Shown: piece by piece, positions 31,991 through 41,316 of the stretch | Layout: each line of letters starts with the position of its first letter | How positions within the stretch are numbered: position 1 is the stretch's first letter | NCBI GenBank assembly: GCA_030431455.1 | Contig: JAUIJE010000016.1 | Span: forward strand, 124,001 to 188,000 | Length of the DNA: 64,000 nt | Source of the DNA: a bacterium | GTDB lineage: Bacteria; Myxococcota; UBA727; JAUIJE01 | Direction of reading: 5' to 3' | Program-made: the position numbers and the translations under genes | The notes under the pieces: generated by a model | Told to the model about the DNA's origin: nothing | Databases searched by the model: none | What the model saw: the letters and a program-made list of their open reading frames with translations, nothing else

Positions 31991-33285
31991 AAAGACAGAA
32001 GCTCGACCTGGGGCGTGCCCGGGAAAAAGTCGTACGGGCGGACCACGACGGGGACAAAGCCGTGCCGGCTGAGCTCGGCCGCGTCGCGGGTGAACGCCCC
32101 GAGGTCACAGCTGACCAAGGCCAGTGCCCGGACGTGGGCCCGGGCCAGCGCGCCGGTGACGACGGGGCCGAGACCCTTGCGCGGGGGGTCGGCGATGACC
32201 GCGGCCCCGGCCGGGAGCGGCCGGCTCTGCACAAATTCCTCGACCGGTTGCATCACCGCTTCGCGGCACACGGTCTGGAGGATGGCAAAGGCGGCGGGGG
32301 CGGTCTCCACCCCGACCACGTCGTGTACGCCCCGGGCACCGAGCGCCCGGGCAAAGCCCCCCTCGCCGGCGTAGAGGTCAAAATGATGCCCAGCGCCGAG
32401 GGCCACGAGGTGCGCGGCCACGTCATCGTACAGGCGCTGGGCGAGATCGGGGTCGGGCTGGCAAAAGGCGTGCGGGGAGATCGCGGTGCGCGTGCCGCCG
32501 TCGTGGGCGGTGTGTGGGGGGCCGGCCGCGCGGTGCATTTGGCCGCCGACGAGACTGTTGCCCTGCGCGGCGTCGACCCACTCCTCCAACCGGAGCAGGT
32601 CGAGGGTGCACAGGTCGGCCCAGACCGCGTCGTCGAGGGGGGCGCGGGTGACCACGGCCGCGGCCACCCCCTCGGGGTAGGCGCGCAGGATCACGCCCTT
32701 GATCCCGGGCCGCCGCTCGTCGTCCGCCCAGGCCCGGTGGGCCCGCAATGTCATTTGAATCTCGTCGCCGACCTCGGCGAGGTCCGGCTCGGCGTAGGGG
32801 CACCCCGTGGCCGGGGCGAGCACGTGGGTGTGGGGCACGTACATGCCCAAGGTGAGCGGGCCGGGGCCCCCTTGCGCGGTGAGCTTCACCTTTTGGCGGC
32901 GGCCGTGGCGCGGGCCAAACACGAGGTCATCGACCAGCCCGGGGTCGAGACCCGCCTCGGACACCGCGTGGTGCACCCGGGCCATTTTGGCCCCGACTTC
33001 AAAGCTGCGCGAGAGGCCTTCGAAGGGGCACGCGGGGCAGGGACCGGGGTGGGCACAATGTCGCTGGACATGGATCGGGCCTTCGGTCTGGTAGGACTCG
33101 ACCCGGGCTTGAATCAGCTGGCGCGCCTTGAACGCGCGCTCGGTCCGCACCACACACACGTCGCCGGGGGCCGCCCCCCGCACCGCCACGTCCGCGCCCT
33201 CGAAGTGGCCACGGCCGCGACCCTCGTCGTCAAATCCATCGACCACGACGGAAAAGCGGGCGCCGGTTCCGTAGGCGAAGGTCAC
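31975..33285 (-). CDS. TrmA/RlmD-family class I RNA m5U methyltransferase
   Basis: 436 residues. An N-terminal TRAM-like segment is followed by a Cys cluster CAHPGPCPACPFEG, a likely 4Fe-4S site as in RlmD/RumA. The SAM-binding fold has DLYAGEGGFARALGARG, the catalytic region ADPPRKGLG, and the nucleophile motif LVSCDLGAFTRDAAEL (SCxxxTxxRD). It methylates a uridine in tRNA or rRNA; which one cannot be told from sequence alone. The GTG at 33285 overlaps the stop of the MoaD-MoaE gene (GTGA). Longer starts upstream would run through that gene. Confidence 0.9.
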   Translation of the reverse strand: MTFAYGTGARFSVVVDGFDDEGRGRGHFEGADVAVRGAAPGDVCVVRTERAFKARQLIQARVESYQTEGPIHVQRHCAHPGPCPACPFEGLSRSFEVGAKMARVHHAVSEAGLDPGLVDDLVFGPRHGRRQKVKLTAQGGPGPLTLGMYVPHTHVLAPATGCPYAEPDLAEVGDEIQMTLRAHRAWADDERRPGIKGVILRAYPEGVAAAVVTRAPLDDAVWADLCTLDLLRLEEWVDAAQGNSLVGGQMHRAAGPPHTAHDGGTRTAISPHAFCQPDPDLAQRLYDDVAAHLVALGAGHHFDLYAGEGGFARALGARGVHDVVGVETAPAAFAILQTVCREAVMQPVEEFVQSRPLPAGAAVIADPPRKGLGPVVTGALARAHVRALALVSCDLGAFTRDAAELSRHGFVPVVVRPYDFFPGTPQVELLSLWGPG

Positions 33286-33944
33286 GGGCCGAGGCCCACC
33301 CACACCACCCCCGAGCTGCGGTGCTCGTGTTTCCAGATCGGCGCGTCCTCTTTCAGGCGGTTGATGATGGTCATGCACGCCTCGAACGCGGCTTGGCGGT
33401 GGGCGGCCGAGGTCGCCACCACCACCGCCCGGTCCCCGATGGCGAGCTTTCCCACCCGGTGCACACACGCGGCGCGCACCCCGTCGTGCTGCGCCTCGAC
33501 CTCGCGCACGATGTCGCCGATGACCTTCTCGGCCATGGCCACGTAGGCCTCGTACTCGAGGCGCTCGACGCCCTCGCCGGCGGCGTGGTCGCGCACGGTC
33601 CCGATCATCACCACCTGGGCCCCCGCGCCGGGGTGGGCGACGTTGTCGAGCAGCGGGTCCACCGGCAGCGCGGTGTCGAGCACCTGGACCAGCGGGGTGC
33701 GGTCCTGGCCGCCGGCCACGGGCGGGATGAGCGCGAGCTCGTCGCCGTCGGCGAGGGTGTCCTCGTCGTCGGCGAAGGCTTGGTTCTTGGCCGCGCGGAT
33801 GTGGGACCGGATCGCGGCCAGGTCTTGGTGCCGGGCGCAGATCGTGTCGAGGGCGGCGGCCACGGTCTGGCCCGCGAGGGGCAGCTCTTCTTTGTCGGTG
33901 CCGGCCCGCTCGCGGCAGGCGGCGAAATAGAGAACGGTGACCAT
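33282..33944 (-). CDS. moaX: MoaD-MoaE fusion (molybdopterin synthase, MoaX-like)
   Basis: 220 residues. Residues 1-80 are MoaD (ubiquitin-like sulfur carrier) ending LALIPPVAGGQ, with the Gly-Gly internal. Residues about 85-220 are MoaE, with GTVRDHAAGEGVERLEYEAY, HRVGKLAIGD and IWKHEH. Molybdopterin synthase converts precursor Z to molybdopterin using a thiocarboxylate on the free MoaD C-terminus, so this fusion should need cleavage after Gly-Gly, as described for mycobacterial MoaX. No other moa/mog genes are adjacent. ATG 33944 lies nine bases after the MBL hydrolase stop. Confidence 0.93.
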   Translation of the reverse strand: MVTVLYFAACRERAGTDKEELPLAGQTVAAALDTICARHQDLAAIRSHIRAAKNQAFADDEDTLADGDELALIPPVAGGQDRTPLVQVLDTALPVDPLLDNVAHPGAGAQVVMIGTVRDHAAGEGVERLEYEAYVAMAEKVIGDIVREVEAQHDGVRAACVHRVGKLAIGDRAVVVATSAAHRQAAFEACMTIINRLKEDAPIWKHEHRSSGVVWVGLGP

Positions 33945-33953
33945 GACCGGGAT

Positions 33954-34988
33954 CTACCGACCTTTGCGCCCGCCGTCACCCCGGCGCGGGTGGTGCCGGG
34001 CCATGCCCGCGAACAGGTGGACGGCGTGGGGCACGTCCCGGGTGCCGGCAAATTCACGGTACAGGGCAACAACATTGGGATAGAGCCGCTCGCCCTCGGA
34101 GAAGTCCGCGAAGGTGTCGAGGGCGATGTCGGCGCAGGCCTCGTCGGGGGACAGGCCGGCGTCGTATCGCTTCCGGGCCTCGTCGCGGAGGGTGACGAGG
34201 TAGTGCCGGGCCCGGGCCACCCCCTTTTTGTCCGTGATCGGGCCGTGCCCGGGCACGACGGTGTCGCAGCTTCGGCCCAAAATCACGTCGAAGGCATCGA
34301 TCCAGTTCTGCGCGGGGCCCTCCCACATGATCGGGTGCGCCCCCTCGAACAGGATGTCCCCGGTGAACACCACCCCGTCCTCGGGCACGAACACCATGGT
34401 GTCGCCGACGGTGTGTGCGGACTCGACCTCGACCAGCTCGACCCGTTTGCCGCCCACGGTGAGGGAGAGCTGTTCGCGGAAGGTCTCCTGGGGCAGGACC
34501 AGGTCCAGGCCCGAAAAATCGAAGCGCCCGAACAGTTCTTCGACGAGGGGCGCGGCCTCGAAGAACGCCGCGGGCAGGCGCAGGCCGCCGGTGCGGAGCA
34601 ATCGGCCGACGGCGCGGCCCACCGGGCCGGTGCGGCGCAGCGCCCGGGCGAGGGTGACCAACGCGTGCAACTTGCGGGGGGGCATGTCGCGCAGGGTGGC
34701 CACGCACCCTTCGGACGCGATGATGCGGGCGTCGCCGACACAGACATTGCCGTAGCAGTGATCGCCGTTGCCGTGGGTGTTGACCACGACGTCGATGCGC
34801 GCGGCACCGGGCGCGGCGCGGGTGTAGGCCGCGAGCATGTCCTCGGTGAGGCGCCGGTCGAACAGCGTATCGACGAGCAAGCTCTCGCCGTCGCTGGTGA
34901 TGAGCCCACTGTTGGAAAAACCCCAGCCACCGGGCAACTGGGTGTAGGCGAACACGCCGGGGGCGACGTCGTGAAGGGTGGCCTGCAT
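33954..34988 (-). CDS. Metallo-beta-lactamase-fold hydrolase
   Basis: 344 residues, cytoplasmic. The metal motif reads VVNTHGNGDHCYGN: the second His of HxHxDH is Asn, a variant known in one MBL subgroup. Later ligands appear in VEVESAHTVGDTMVF, GVVFTGDILFEG and VVPGHGPITD. A long C-terminal helical region follows (to about 320), ending in a basic tail. Substrate unknown; hydrolases of this subgroup cleave diverse esters or thioesters. ATG 34988 chosen because the beta-strand DVAPGVFAYTQLPG starts soon after it. First gene of the cluster with moaX, RNA methyltransferase and amidohydrolase. Confidence 0.85.
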   Translation of the reverse strand: MQATLHDVAPGVFAYTQLPGGWGFSNSGLITSDGESLLVDTLFDRRLTEDMLAAYTRAAPGAARIDVVVNTHGNGDHCYGNVCVGDARIIASEGCVATLRDMPPRKLHALVTLARALRRTGPVGRAVGRLLRTGGLRLPAAFFEAAPLVEELFGRFDFSGLDLVLPQETFREQLSLTVGGKRVELVEVESAHTVGDTMVFVPEDGVVFTGDILFEGAHPIMWEGPAQNWIDAFDVILGRSCDTVVPGHGPITDKKGVARARHYLVTLRDEARKRYDAGLSPDEACADIALDTFADFSEGERLYPNVVALYREFAGTRDVPHAVHLFAGMARHHPRRGDGGRKGR

Positions 34989-35073
34989 GCCCTTGTGTGG
35001 CCGAGCCGGGGAGCGGGGGCAACCCGGTCGCGGGCCGCTTCGGGCTCGGGTACAGTTCGACGAGGAGGTGCGC

Positions 35074-37257
35074 ATGAAGGCCTGGTGTCGCGTGGCGGGA
35101 GCGGTCGTGCTGTGGGGGGGCTTGTTCATCGGGACCGGCTGCCCGAACCAGATCGGCGACGGCGACGGCGATGGCGATGGCGATGGGGACGGCGACGGGG
35201 ACGGCGACGGCGACGGGGACGGCGACGGGGACCCGGGCGCGGACCTGTTGTGGGACAGCTACGGGGTGCCGCACGTCTTTGGGGGCAGCGAGGCCAACGT
35301 ATATCGGGCGTTCGGCTATGCCCAAATGAAGGCGCACGCCAACCGCATCTTGCGCCTGTACGCGGCGGCCCGGGCCGAAGCCTCCGCACACCTGGGCACG
35401 CCGTATCGTGCCGGCGACGAGATCGTGGCCCGGTTCGAGACCCGCGAGCGGGGGGCCGATGCGTTGGCCAACATGGAGCCCGGCTTTCGCCCCTTGCTGG
35501 ACGCCTTTGTGGCCGGGCTCAACGAGTACGCCGACGAGAACCCCAGCGAGATCGCGGGCGTGGTCGCGGATGTCCTGCCCGTCACCGCCGACGACGTGAC
35601 CGCCCACGTCGCCCGGGTGATGTTGCTGTTCGCGCACGCCGCCGCGCCCAACTTCTGCACCGAGGGGGTGCCCGGCCTGTCCCTGTTCAACACGCCGGGG
35701 TCCAACGCGTGGGCCATCGCCCCCGAACGCACCCAGCAAGGCAACGCCATGCTGTTGGCCAACCCTCACCTCGACTGGAACGACGACGCCCAGACGTTCT
35801 TCGAGGCCCACCTGTCCACCCCGGCCGCCGACCTCTACGGCGCCACCCTCGTCGGGTTCCCGGTGCTCACGTTTGGCTTTTCCGACCACCACGCCTGGTC
35901 ACACACCATCAATACCTTCGACGGGTGTGACGCCTACGCCCTGACCCCGTCGGGCACCGGCTACGAGCTAGACGGCCAAATCGAGGCCTACGAATCCGTG
36001 ACCACCACCGTCGCGGGCGCGTCATTCACGTTCGACAAGAGCGTGCACGGCCCGGTGTTCGAGGTGTTGGGCGGGACCTACGCGGTGCGCATCACCCCGT
36101 CGGTGTTTGGCGTGACCGGCGCGCTCGAACAATGGTACCGCATGGGCACCGCCACCACCTTCGACGGCTTCGTCGCCGCCCTCGACGAGGGGGCGCTCCC
36201 GCTGTTCACGGTGGTGTACGCCGACACCGAGGGCCACATCCTCACCCGGTTCGCCGGTCAGGTCCCCGACAAAGGCACCGGCAGCGCCGACTTCTGGGCC
36301 AACCCGGTGCCCGGCGACGACAGCAGCTTGGTGTGGACCACCACGTTGTCCCCCGGCGCGCTGCCCGAGACCCGCGATCCCCCGTCGGGCTACGTGCAGA
36401 ACGCCAACAGCCCGCCGTGGTTCGCGACCATGCCCATGCAGGACCCCGGCGGCTACCCCGCCTACGTCGCGCCCCCCGGTCCCGCGTCGTTGCGGGAGCA
36501 GCAGAGCCTGGCGCTCCTGAGCAGCGACGACAGCATGACGTTCGAAGAGTTCGTCGCGCTCAAACAGTCCAGTCACGCGATGATGGCCGACCGCATCCTC
36601 GGCGACCTCATCCCCGCCGCGGAAGAGCTCGGCGGGTCGGCGGCGGTGGGGGCGGCCCAGCTCCAGGCCTGGGACCGCACCTTCGACCCCGGCTCGGTGG
36701 GGGGCTTGGCGTTCGCGTTTTTGACCAACGAGATCGTGGTCGCGGCCACCGACGCGGTGTACGCGGCCGACCCCAATGCCATTGTCTATGACTACCCGTT
36801 CGATTGGTTGATCCCCTGGAGCGCGGACGACCCGTTCTTCACCCCCCGGGGGTTGGCCAACCCCGCCCTCGCCGGCCAGGTGCTCGGCCAGGTCATCGAC
36901 TACCTCGATGTGTACGCGGACGCGGGGTGGGGCGAGGTCGCCCGGCTGCGGTGGGGGGCGCGGGATCTGCCCGGGGTGGGCGGGTTTGACTTCAATGGGC
37001 CATTCCACGTCGTGGAGTACGCCGAGGACGACGACGGCCTGTACTACGCGTACTCGGGCGAGAGCTTCGTGGCCGCGGTCGAGCTCGGCGCCCCGGTGCG
37101 GGCCAAGGTGCTCATCGGCTACGGCAACGAAAGCCAGCCAGGCTCGCCCCACATCGACGACCAGATGCCGCTGATGGCCAACAAAGAGCTGCGCGACGCG
37201 TGGCGCACCCGGGCCGAGGTCGAAGCCCACCTCGAGGGTGAGCGCAGATTTGAGTAG
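35074..37257 (+). CDS. Penicillin-acylase-family (Ntn) hydrolase lipoprotein with Gly-Asp linker
   Basis: 727 residues. Signal peptide and lipobox IGTGC, then 13 Gly-Asp pairs (35155-35232) and the acylase precursor. The alpha-like part begins LLWDSYGVPHVFGGSE. Autocatalytic cleavage is expected before Ser210 in NTPGSNAWAIAP, the N-terminal nucleophile of the beta part, followed by LLANPHLDWN. The C-terminal QPGSPHIDDQMPL is also family-typical. Members hydrolyse penicillins, acyl-homoserine lactones or other N-acyl amides, and the substrate here is open. AGGAGGT five bases before ATG 35074 sets the start. Convergent with the gene at 37266. Confidence 0.92.
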   Translation: MKAWCRVAGAVVLWGGLFIGTGCPNQIGDGDGDGDGDGDGDGDGDGDGDGDGDPGADLLWDSYGVPHVFGGSEANVYRAFGYAQMKAHANRILRLYAAARAEASAHLGTPYRAGDEIVARFETRERGADALANMEPGFRPLLDAFVAGLNEYADENPSEIAGVVADVLPVTADDVTAHVARVMLLFAHAAAPNFCTEGVPGLSLFNTPGSNAWAIAPERTQQGNAMLLANPHLDWNDDAQTFFEAHLSTPAADLYGATLVGFPVLTFGFSDHHAWSHTINTFDGCDAYALTPSGTGYELDGQIEAYESVTTTVAGASFTFDKSVHGPVFEVLGGTYAVRITPSVFGVTGALEQWYRMGTATTFDGFVAALDEGALPLFTVVYADTEGHILTRFAGQVPDKGTGSADFWANPVPGDDSSLVWTTTLSPGALPETRDPPSGYVQNANSPPWFATMPMQDPGGYPAYVAPPGPASLREQQSLALLSSDDSMTFEEFVALKQSSHAMMADRILGDLIPAAEELGGSAAVGAAQLQAWDRTFDPGSVGGLAFAFLTNEIVVAATDAVYAADPNAIVYDYPFDWLIPWSADDPFFTPRGLANPALAGQVLGQVIDYLDVYADAGWGEVARLRWGARDLPGVGGFDFNGPFHVVEYAEDDDGLYYAYSGESFVAAVELGAPVRAKVLIGYGNESQPGSPHIDDQMPLMANKELRDAWRTRAEVEAHLEGERRFE
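35155..35232 (+). repeat. In-frame tandem Gly-Asp codon repeat (13 units)
   Basis: GGN GAY repeat coding 13 Gly-Asp pairs between the lipid-anchor Cys and the acylase domain. It is the same design as at 23394 but in an unrelated protein. Confidence 0.95.
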
Positions 37258-37265
37258 GCCGTCGC

Positions 37266-38357
37266 TCAGCTGGGCGCACGGGCCCGGCGGCGGCGGAGAC
37301 CAAGCAGGCCCAGACCGAAGGCCGCGCCCAGGCCCGCGCCCGGCGCCCCCGTCCCGTCACAACACAAATCGAGGCTGAACTCCGGGTCCAACCCGTCGGG
37401 GGGCGCGCTGGACCAGACCTCTTCGAAGTTCTCCGCTTGGCTATGCACAGATTGGTGCCAGGCCTGCTCGCCGAGCCGGACCGTCATCCACCGCTCGGGC
37501 GCGGTGGACGAGACCTTCAGGGTGGTGCGGTCCCCGGTGTGTTCCCAGCCTTCGTCGATCTGCCACACCGCTTGGTTGAGCCCGAATACCTCGTGGCCGG
37601 CGGGGTCGCGCCCGTCGAGAGAAAACGCGGTGAGCCCGTTGTCCCCGGCGCTGGTGACCACGGCCAGGCTGGCGAGCTCATCGATGCCCACCACCCGCAC
37701 GTCGAGCTCGGTCAAGACCACGCCGTGGGCCCGAAGCTGCAAGCGGTGATCGCCCTGCCGGTCCCCCTTCACCGTCGCGGTCACGATCGCTTGGCCTTGG
37801 GGGCCGAGGTCGTTGTGCCAGGTCTGCAAGCCAAGACCGACCTCGTCGGCGGGCAGCAACCGAACCCCGCGGTGCAAGCCCACCGGCGCGCCGTCGGGGG
37901 TGAACACCTCCACCGCCAGGGGCACGCGCCCGCCCTCGAGCAGATACAGCGGCCCGTCCTCGGCCCGGATGCGCCGGCCTGGTCCAGCTACATTGTAGAC
38001 GTAGAACCTCGCGTCCACCTCTTGCTGGACCTCGACCACCGCGGTCCACGCGAGCTGGTCGTCGACCTCCAAGGTCACGTGCGAGATGCCCGGCGCGAGC
38101 CCCACCAGCTCCAGCCACACGTGTTCGTGGCACTTGTCGCCGATGTTGACCTCGAGGATCTCGGGGGCGCTGGACGTCACCCGGAAGCGCACGTCCCGGG
38201 TGTCGGGCACGTCCCGGAGCTTGATCCGCGCCATGGACGCAAAGCCCACCGTCGTCACCAAGCTGCCGTCGACGACCTCGCCGGCCGGTCCGGGGGCGCA
38301 GCCCGCCAGCACCACCGCCGCCCCCGCCATGCATGTCAGCATTCGTCGCATGTTCAC
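37266..38357 (-). CDS. Lipoprotein with MYXO-CTERM-like C-terminal tail
   Basis: 363 residues. N-terminal signal with lipobox VVLAGC; the mature part is beta-rich, Ig-like in pattern (repeated strands such as RFRVTSSAPEILEV, HVTLEVDDQLAWTAVVEV). The C-terminus has Cys-Cys (LCCDGTG), a Gly/Ala/Leu hydrophobic segment and a final RRRRARAPS. That Cys + helix + Arg-cluster layout is the MYXO-CTERM sorting signal processed by myxosortase. Carrying both a lipobox and this tail is odd. GTG 38357 or ATG 38351 could start it. Likely cell-surface; function unknown. Confidence 0.75.
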   Translation of the reverse strand: MNMRRMLTCMAGAAVVLAGCAPGPAGEVVDGSLVTTVGFASMARIKLRDVPDTRDVRFRVTSSAPEILEVNIGDKCHEHVWLELVGLAPGISHVTLEVDDQLAWTAVVEVQQEVDARFYVYNVAGPGRRIRAEDGPLYLLEGGRVPLAVEVFTPDGAPVGLHRGVRLLPADEVGLGLQTWHNDLGPQGQAIVTATVKGDRQGDHRLQLRAHGVVLTELDVRVVGIDELASLAVVTSAGDNGLTAFSLDGRDPAGHEVFGLNQAVWQIDEGWEHTGDRTTLKVSSTAPERWMTVRLGEQAWHQSVHSQAENFEEVWSSAPPDGLDPEFSLDLCCDGTGAPGAGLGAAFGLGLLGLRRRRARAPS

Positions 38358-38474
38358 CCCGCTTCCGGGGGACGACGAGCAGACCCCGTGCCAACGCCCC
38401 GCCGCGTCACCATGGGGCGCGGGTGGGATCGCGGCGCGGGACCGCGACAGCGATGTCGCGATCTCGTCGGGGCG

Positions 38475-38897
38475 TTACTTGGTGGCCGGCGCCGGTGGGC
38501 CAAACCCGCGGACGACCTGCACCATCGCGTCGAGCAGGGCCGGGTCCTTGGCCCAGGCCTTCTGGGCGTCGGTGAGCGCGGGTTGGCCTTGGTGGGCGGC
38601 GTGGGAGAGTGTGCCCAAGGCGTCGCGCAGGCCCTCGTCGGTGAAGCTCTTTTGCACCCCGGGCGAAGCCCACGCCCGGGGCTTGGTCGCGAGCTTCGCC
38701 GCGTCGGGACCGTCGCCTTGCCCCCCCTGCCCGTGACAGGGGGCGCAGGACTTTTGGTAGGTCATCGCCGCTTGGGCCGAGGCCGGCAGCCGCGCCGCGT
38801 GCACCGCCTTCGCCACCGGGGGCGACGGGGGCGGCTCGGACGGGGGACACCCCGCGCCGAGCAACACCAACAACAACGCGGCGACGACGCGCATCAT
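38475..38897 (-). CDS. Small cytochrome c lipoprotein
   Basis: 140 residues. Signal peptide with lipobox LLGAGC, a Pro-rich spacer, then a class I cytochrome c-like domain with haem motif [21 protein letters not shown]. The distal Met ligand is not obvious; the segment [12 protein letters not shown], where ligation often occurs, has none. Its ATG overlaps the acnA stop (ATGA), so the two genes are translated together. Probably a periplasmic or outer-membrane single-haem electron carrier. Confidence 0.83.
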   Translation of the reverse strand: MMRVVAALLLVLLGAGCPPSEPPPSPPVAKAVHAARLPASAQAAMTYQKSCAPCHGQGGQGDGPDAAKLATKPRAWASPGVQKSFTDEGLRDALGTLSHAAHQGQPALTDAQKAWAKDPALLDAMVQVVRGFGPPAPATK

Positions 38898-41179
38898 TTC
38901 GCCTGGTTGGCAATGTGATTGAGTGCCGAGCCGGCCTTGAACCAATCGATCTGCTCTTGGCTCATGGTGTGGACCGCCTCGAACGACTCGGTGGACCCGT
39001 CTTTGTGGTGCAGCACAACCTCGACCGGCTTGCCGGGGGCGAGGGTGGTGAGGCCCTTGACGTCCACCTTGTCGTCGACCTGGATCTTCTCGTAGTCCGC
39101 GGGGTCTTGGAAGGTGAGCGGCAAGATGCCCTGCTTTTTCAGGTTGGTCTCGTGGATGCGGGCGAAGCTGCGCACCAGGATGGCCCGGCCGCCGAGGTGG
39201 CGGGGCTGCATCGCGGCGTGTTCGCGGGAGCTGCCTTCGCCGAAGTTTTCGTCGCCGATGACCACCCAGTTGATGCCGCGCTCTTTGTAGCTCCGGGCCA
39301 AAGCGGGCAGCGCTTTCCAGTCTCCGGTCTCGCAGTCTTTGCCTTGGCCGACGTTCTCTTCGCCCGGGGTCTGCTCGAACGCGTTGACCGCGGCCATGTA
39401 GGTGTTGTTGGCGATGTTGTCGAGGTGACCGCGGAAGCGCAGCCACTTGCCCGCGGCGGAGATGTGGTCGGTGGTGGTCTTGCCCTTCGACTTGAACAGC
39501 ACCGGCAAGCCTTCGATGTCTTTTCCGTCCCAAGCGTCAAAGCGCTCAAGCAGGGCCAGGCGCTCGGACTCGGGGTTGACCTTGATCTCGACGCTGCTGC
39601 CGTCTTTGGCCGGCGCGAGGAAGCCTTGGTCGTCGACCTGGAAGCCTTTGGCCGGCAGCTCGGGCCCGGTGGGGGCGGGGAGCTTCACGTCTTTGCCGTC
39701 CTGGGTCTTCAGGGAGTCGGTCAGGGGGTTGAACGACAGCGAACCCGAAAACGCGATGGCGGTGACCAGCTCGGGGCTGCCGATGAACGCTTGGGTTTCG
39801 CGGTTGGCGTCGTTGCGGCCGCGGAAGTTGCGGTTGAACGACGTGACGATGGTGTTCTTTTCGCCTTGGTCGATGTCGTCGCGTTGCCATTGGCCGATGC
39901 AGGGTCCACAAGCATTGGCGAGCACGGTGGCCCCCGCGGTGGACAGCTCGTCCATCTGGCCGTCGCGTTGGATGGTCAGGTGCACCGTCTCCGAGCCGGG
40001 GGTGACCATGAACGGGATTTTGGGCTTGATGCCGTTTTCTTTGGCGAACTTCGCGATCGAGGCCGCGCGGCTCACGTCCTCGTAGGAGGAGTTGGTGCAC
40101 GAGCCGATGAGGGCCACGCGCACGTTGTCCTGGTAGCCCTCGCTTTTGACCGCGCCCTTCATCTCGCTCACGGTGCGGGCGAGGTCGGGGGTGTGGGGAC
40201 CGACCCAGTGCGGCTCGAGGGTGCTGAGGTCGATCTCGACCACGCGGTCGTAATACTTCTCGGGGTTCTGTTCGACCTCGGGGTCGGCGCGCAACATGGC
40301 TTTGTTTTTGTCGGCGATGTCGGCCCAGGCCGCGCGGTCGGTGGCCCGGAGGTACCGGCCCATGGCCTCGTCGTAGGGGAACACCGAGGTGGTGGCGCCG
40401 TGTTCGGCCCCCATGTTGGCGATGGTGCCTTTGCCGGTGCAGGAGATGGTCTCGACCCCGGGGCCGAAGAACTCGACGATGTGGCCGGTGCCGCCTTTGA
40501 CGGTGAGGATGCCCATCAGCTTGAGGATGACGTCCTTGGGCGAGGTCCAACCCGACATCTTGCCGGTGAGCTTGACCCCGATGACGCCGGGCCATTTGAG
40601 GTTGAAGGGCAGGCCCGCCATCACGTCGACCGCGTCCGCGCCGCCGATCCCGATGGCGACCATGCCGAGGCCACCGGCGTTGGGGGTGTGGGAGTCGGTG
40701 CCGATCATCATGCCCCCGGGGAACGCGTAGTTCTCGAGGACCACCTGGTGGATGATGCCCGCGCCGGGCTTCCAAAAGCCGATGCCGTACTTCTTGCTGA
40801 CGTCTTTGAGGAAGCCGTAAACCTCCTCGTTCTCGTCGTTGGCGACCTTGAGATCGCTGGTGCTGCCTTTGTGGGCGCGGATGAGGTGGTCACAGTGCAC
40901 CGTCGACGGGACCGCGACCTCTTTTTTGCCCGCATGCATGAACTGCAGCAGGGCCATTTGCGCGGTCGCGTCCTGCATCGCCACCCGGTCGGGGTAGAGG
41001 TTGGCGTAGGACTTTTTCCGCACCAGCTTGTTGCCGTCTTCGTCCTCGACCTTTTTGAGGTGCGCACAGAGGATTTTCTCCGCCAAGGTCAGCGGGCCGC
41101 CGAAGTGGGCGCGGGCCTCTTCGTGGCGCTGGGCCATCGTGGCGTAGAGGTTTTCGATGATGGAAAGGGGGGCGACCAT
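38894..41179 (-). CDS. acn: Aconitate hydratase, mitochondrial-type
   Basis: 761 residues, the length of the mitochondrial ACO2-type enzyme rather than AcnA or AcnB. It isomerises citrate to isocitrate in the TCA cycle. The 4Fe-4S ligands are in GSCTNSS and [11 protein letters not shown], and substrate residues appear in [24 protein letters not shown] and [17 protein letters not shown] 41179 has GGAGA upstream. It is divergent from the tail-anchored paralogue genes; an inverted repeat CCGAA-AA-TTCGG (41263-41274) lies between them. It is coupled to a downstream cytochrome c gene, which is not a usual partner. Confidence 0.97.
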   Translation of the reverse strand: MVAPLSIIENLYATMAQRHEEARAHFGGPLTLAEKILCAHLKKVEDEDGNKLVRKKSYANLYPDRVAMQDATAQMALLQFMHAGKKEVAVPSTVHCDHLIRAHKGSTSDLKVANDENEEVYGFLKDVSKKYGIGFWKPGAGIIHQVVLENYAFPGGMMIGTDSHTPNAGGLGMVAIGIGGADAVDVMAGLPFNLKWPGVIGVKLTGKMSGWTSPKDVILKLMGILTVKGGTGHIVEFFGPGVETISCTGKGTIANMGAEHGATTSVFPYDEAMGRYLRATDRAAWADIADKNKAMLRADPEVEQNPEKYYDRVVEIDLSTLEPHWVGPHTPDLARTVSEMKGAVKSEGYQDNVRVALIGSCTNSSYEDVSRAASIAKFAKENGIKPKIPFMVTPGSETVHLTIQRDGQMDELSTAGATVLANACGPCIGQWQRDDIDQGEKNTIVTSFNRNFRGRNDANRETQAFIGSPELVTAIAFSGSLSFNPLTDSLKTQDGKDVKLPAPTGPELPAKGFQVDDQGFLAPAKDGSSVEIKVNPESERLALLERFDAWDGKDIEGLPVLFKSKGKTTTDHISAAGKWLRFRGHLDNIANNTYMAAVNAFEQTPGEENVGQGKDCETGDWKALPALARSYKERGINWVVIGDENFGEGSSREHAAMQPRHLGGRAILVRSFARIHETNLKKQGILPLTFQDPADYEKIQVDDKVDVKGLTTLAPGKPVEVVLHHKDGSTESFEAVHTMSQEQIDWFKAGSALNHIANQAK

Positions 41180-41262
41180 GACGTTCTCCTCGGGAGGCGA
41201 TGTGTACCCAAGACGCCTACCCACTTGGCGGCCGAAAACCAACTGGGCCCCGGCGGGGTGTC

Positions 41263-41274
41263 CCGAAAATTCGG
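41263..41274. promoter_or_regulatory. 12-bp inverted repeat in the aconitase divergent promoter region
   Basis: Perfect repeat CCGAA-AA-TTCGG between the divergent starts at 41179 and 41317. It could be an operator; no regulator is encoded next to it. Confidence 0.3.
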
Positions 41275-41316
41275 CTTCGGACCGGCCCCGCGGTACAATC
41301 GAGCCCGGGGTTTAGC

